Source of the DNA: an uncultured Pseudomonadota bacterium
GTDB lineage: Bacteria > Desulfobacterota > Desulfobulbia > Desulfobulbales > Desulfurivibrionaceae
Length of the DNA: 64,000 nucleotides
NCBI GenBank assembly: GCA_937868185.1
Contig: CALMMG010000001.1
Span: forward strand, 1 to 64,000
Direction of reading: 5' to 3'
Under the pieces are notes generated by a model. The model worked only from the letters and a program-made list of their open reading frames with translations. It did no database searches and was not told the origin of the DNA. Within the stretch, counting starts at the first letter, position 1; the number at the start of each line of letters is the position of its first letter. Positions 60,670 to 64,000 of this stretch are shown here, piece after piece. Made by a program: the position numbers and the translations under genes.

Positions 60670-61335
60670 ATGTTCATCACCCAACACATGACCAGAAACC
60701 CGGTGACCGTTTCCCCCGAAACCCTCCTCCCCGCAGTACGGGAAATTCTAAAAAGTGGCAAATTCCGCCATCTGCCGGTGGTGGACGCGGAAAACCATCT
60801 GGTCGGCATTGTTACCGACCGGGATTTGCGCTCGGCCTCCCCTTCCTCGGTGCTCTCCGGAGAACGGCTCAAGGCCTGCCATGCGGATTTCGACCAGACC
60901 GCGGTCAGCGCCATCATGAGCCGCGCTTTTTTCACCTTAAACCCCATGTCCACCCTGGACGACGCCCTGATCCTCCTCGACCGGGAGAAAATCGGCGCTC
61001 TGCCCGTGGTGGATCAGGAACAACGGGTCATCGGTATGTTTTCCATGCGCGACCTCATGGGTGCCTACCGGCGGCTTTTCGGCCTTGGCGAACGAGGTTC
61101 CGCCATGATCGTGGTGGAGCATGACGGCAAACGCAAACCGCTTTCCCGTATCGCCAAGGTGCTCGAAGAACACAATATCCGCTTCACCCGGCTGATCCGC
61201 ACCGAGGCGGAGGGGACCGCGGCGGAACGCATCTATCTGCGGGTCAACACTTACAATATCAGCGCCGTACACCAGGCCCTCGGTGAGGCGGGCTTCAGCG
61301 TGGTTTTACCCGAAATTCCCGAATTTGTTGGGTAG
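60670..61335 (+). CDS. CBS-pair protein with C-terminal ACT-like region (AcuB-like)
   Basis: VTVSPETLLPAVREILKSGKFRHLPVVDAENHLVGIVTDRDLR, second CBS IGALPVVDQEQRVIGMFSMRDLM. Confidence 0.88.
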   Translation: MFITQHMTRNPVTVSPETLLPAVREILKSGKFRHLPVVDAENHLVGIVTDRDLRSASPSSVLSGERLKACHADFDQTAVSAIMSRAFFTLNPMSTLDDALILLDREKIGALPVVDQEQRVIGMFSMRDLMGAYRRLFGLGERGSAMIVVEHDGKRKPLSRIAKVLEEHNIRFTRLIRTEAEGTAAERIYLRVNTYNISAVHQALGEAGFSVVLPEIPEFVG

Positions 61336-61365
61336 CATCCCCTCACTTCTTCACAGGAAAACACC

Positions 61366-63471
61366 ATGCTCAAGCCCCTTTTCTATCCGAATTCCATCGC
61401 CGTGCTCGGCGCTTCCCGCACTCCGGGCAAAGTCGGCCACGATATTGTCGCCAACCTGCTGGCCAGCGGCTATGGTGGGCGGATCATCCCGGTAAATCCA
61501 GCGGCCCCGGAGGTGCTGGGGTTGCCCTGTCTGACCGAGATCAAAAAGACGAAAGAAAAAATCGATCTCTGCATCATCGCCCTTCCCAGCGCTCTGGTTC
61601 TGGAGGCGGTACGGGATTGCCTTGAGGCCCAGGCCGGGGCAATCACCGTAATCAGCTCGGGCTTCAAGGAAACCGGGCCACAAGGCGCCGAAATCGAGCA
61701 CCGGATCGCCGAGCTCTGCCAGAGCCACAAGGTGCCTCTTCTTGGCCCTAATTGCCTTGGGCTCATCAACACCGAACACCGGATGAACGCTTCCTTTGCC
61801 AGCCACATGCCGCAACCGGGCTGCATCTCGGTGATCTCCCAGTCCGGGGCCATCTGCACTGCCCTGCTGGACCTGGCCGCCGCCCGCCACACCGGCATCG
61901 CCAAGATGGTGAGTATGGGCAACAAGGCCGACCTCAACGAGGGCGATCTGTTGGTTGCCCTGGCCGCTGACCCGCAAACCAAGGTGATTGTCGCCTATCT
62001 GGAAGACATTGCCTGCGGCGACGAGTTTGTTAAGGCCGCCACCGAGGCCTCGAGCAAAAAACCGGTGATCATCCTGAAAGCCGGCACCACCGTGGCCGGA
62101 CAGAAGGCGGCCTCCTCCCACACCGGGGTCTTGGCCGGAGCGGAGATCGCTTACGGGGCAGCCTTCATGCGCTCAGGGGTCATCCGAGCCGACAGCTTCG
62201 AGGCCCTGGCCGATTATGGAGCCCTCTTTGCCATGCAGCCCCTGCCCAAAGGCAAACGGGTGCTGATCATCACCAATGCCGGGGGGCCTGGGACCATGGC
62301 CGCCGATGCCGTGGAGAAATCCGGGATGATTGTGGCCACCCTGGACCGCAACACCGCCTCGGCCCTGCGCCAAAAACTCCCGCGTGCGGCCAGTATCGGC
62401 AATCCCATCGACGTGCTGGGTGACGCCGAACCGGACCGCTATGTGGCCGCCTTGGAAGCAGCCCAGGAAGACGAGGCCGTGGACGCCGTGGTCATCATCC
62501 TCACCCCCCAGGCCATGACCAAGCCAGCGGAAACCGCCCGAGCGATTGCCGCCAGTCATAAGGGCGACAAGCCCGTGGTAGTCGCCTTCATGGGCGGGAC
62601 CGATGTCATGCCGGGCCGGGATGAGCTGGTGACTGCAGGCTTGCCCGATTACCCTTCGCCGGAACGGGCCGTGGCCGCACTCAAGGCCATGGTAGAATAC
62701 GCCGCTTGGCGCAAACGACCGCCCAGGATGGTGGCCCGCTTCCCCGTGAACCGACGCCGAGTGGAACGCATCATCACCCGGCGGTTGCGGACCAACCGGT
62801 TGCAGATCGGCGAGGTCAAGGCAAAGAGCATCCTCCAGGCCTACGGTTTCCAGATTCCCCAGGGCTATCTGGCCACCAATGTGGGCGAGGCCATTGAGAT
62901 AGCCGAACGCATCGGCTACCCGGTGGCCATGAAGATCGTCTCCCCGGATATCATCCACAAATCAGACCTGGGCGGCGTCCGGCTCAACGTGACCAACGGT
63001 GATGCAGTAGCGGATGCCTACGACCTCATGATGCTCCGCATCGCCCAACGGGCGCCGGAGGCCTGGATTGAAGGGATCTATGTGGAAAAGATGTTGAGCC
63101 GGGGCTTAGAGGTAATCATCGGCATGAGCCGCGACCCGCAGTTCGGGCCCATGCTGATGTTCGGCCTGGGCGGCATCTTTGTCGAGGTGATGAAAGACGT
63201 TACCTTCTACCTGGCACCCATCACCAACGACGAGGCCGTCCAGATGCTGATGAGTACCCGCTCCTACGAAATCCTCAAGGGAAAACGAGGGCATAAGGGC
63301 GTCGATCTGGCGGGCATTGCCAACGGCTTGCAGCGAATCAGCCAATTGACCACCGATTTCCCGCAGATCGCCGAGCTTGACATCAACCCCTTCATTGTCG
63401 GAGAAACAGGCACCGAGCCGGTGGTGGCGGACGCAAGAATGACCTTGCAGATCATGGGGGAGCCGCGATGA
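61366..63471 (+). CDS. ADP-forming acetate/acyl-CoA ligase (fused alpha-beta)
   Basis: SIAVLGASRTPGKVGHDIVANLL, GPNCLGLIN, ISQSGAICTALLD, C-terminal ATP-grasp EVKAKSILQAYGFQIPQGYLA. Confidence 0.94.
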   Translation: MLKPLFYPNSIAVLGASRTPGKVGHDIVANLLASGYGGRIIPVNPAAPEVLGLPCLTEIKKTKEKIDLCIIALPSALVLEAVRDCLEAQAGAITVISSGFKETGPQGAEIEHRIAELCQSHKVPLLGPNCLGLINTEHRMNASFASHMPQPGCISVISQSGAICTALLDLAAARHTGIAKMVSMGNKADLNEGDLLVALAADPQTKVIVAYLEDIACGDEFVKAATEASSKKPVIILKAGTTVAGQKAASSHTGVLAGAEIAYGAAFMRSGVIRADSFEALADYGALFAMQPLPKGKRVLIITNAGGPGTMAADAVEKSGMIVATLDRNTASALRQKLPRAASIGNPIDVLGDAEPDRYVAALEAAQEDEAVDAVVIILTPQAMTKPAETARAIAASHKGDKPVVVAFMGGTDVMPGRDELVTAGLPDYPSPERAVAALKAMVEYAAWRKRPPRMVARFPVNRRRVERIITRRLRTNRLQIGEVKAKSILQAYGFQIPQGYLATNVGEAIEIAERIGYPVAMKIVSPDIIHKSDLGGVRLNVTNGDAVADAYDLMMLRIAQRAPEAWIEGIYVEKMLSRGLEVIIGMSRDPQFGPMLMFGLGGIFVEVMKDVTFYLAPITNDEAVQMLMSTRSYEILKGKRGHKGVDLAGIANGLQRISQLTTDFPQIAELDINPFIVGETGTEPVVADARMTLQIMGEPR

Positions 63472-64000
63472 GCAACCCAGCATCCTACGATCCCGACTGG
63501 CAGGAAAAATACAGCGACATGATCGCCACGCCTTACCAGGCTGCGGCCAAAATCAAACCGGGCCAACGGGTCTTCATCGGTACGGCCTGCGCCGAACCGG
63601 TGCTACTGGTCAAGGCCCTTACCGAGCGGGCCAGCGAGCTGGCCGACGTGGAGATCATCCAGTTGCTCACCAAGGGCGACGCCCCGTATGCCAGCCGCAG
63701 CCTGGCCGACTGCTTCTCGGTGAACAGCTTTTTCATCGGGGCCAACATTCGGGAGCATATCCAGCAGGGACTGGGCAACTACACCCCCACCCTGCTCTCC
63801 GACATCCCCATGCTGTTCAACTCCGGCCAGCTACCCATCGATGTGGCCCTCATCCAGGTAACGCCGCCGGACGAGCGCGGCAAGGTGAGTCTGGGCGTTT
63901 CGGTGGACATCGTGAAAAGTGCGGCGGAAAACGCCTCGCTGGTGATCGCCCAGGTGAACCCCATGATGCCCAAGACCCTTGGCGACAGCTTTCTCGACAT
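63468..64000 (+). CDS. Acetyl-CoA hydrolase/CoA-transferase family protein, 3' end beyond window
   Basis: ATGA overlap with upstream stop; MSNPASYDPDWQEKYSDMIATPYQAAAKIKPGQRVFIGTACAEPVLLVKAL...PIDVALIQVTPPDERGKVSLGVSVD; open to window end. Confidence 0.9.
   Translation, partial: MSNPASYDPDWQEKYSDMIATPYQAAAKIKPGQRVFIGTACAEPVLLVKALTERASELADVEIIQLLTKGDAPYASRSLADCFSVNSFFIGANIREHIQQGLGNYTPTLLSDIPMLFNSGQLPIDVALIQVTPPDERGKVSLGVSVDIVKSAAENASLVIAQVNPMMPKTLGDSFLD

Overview
The window is ordinary-looking chromosomal DNA, apparently from a Desulfobulbales-like deltaproteobacterium (lineage inferred from gene content only). It is densely coding. I saw no rRNA, tRNA, CRISPR array, prophage or IS element. 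From left to right: a cobamide salvage/uptake block (cbiZ, tonB, cbiA/cobB, btuF-btuC-btuD); an MCP; FmdE and MoeA-like genes; arfB; TPR-methyltransferase; M20 peptidase; a GGDEF protein; a Bax-like glucosaminidase; topoisomerase IV parC/parE; pepF; an SUI1 factor; GIY-YIG; CheX; a DUF255 thioredoxin-like protein; a large membrane protein with a retroviral-type zinc knuckle; pirin; a phosphatase; then a remarkable ~21 kb minus-strand locus (about 31956-52773); then an RR/HK pair, ClC, dGTPase and an acuC/acuB/ADP-forming acyl-CoA synthetase/CoA-transferase acetate locus. The best candidate for an undescribed system is the 31956-52773 locus. It encodes four paralogous PEP-synthase-like proteins (ATP-grasp plus phospho-His swivel domain, no PEP/pyruvate TIM barrel, and a shared uncharacterised C-terminal domain). 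It also encodes two membrane proteins built from five copies of an exact six-heptad (RTxxAxx)6 module plus TM hairpins, two HK/receiver pairs, a USP-like protein, TauE/SafE and TIGR02186. A sigma-54 activator gene sits at the head. A near-consensus -24/-12 promoter and a tandem 21-bp enhancer-like repeat lie between the activator and the operon. All family calls are by eye from motifs; no searches were run.
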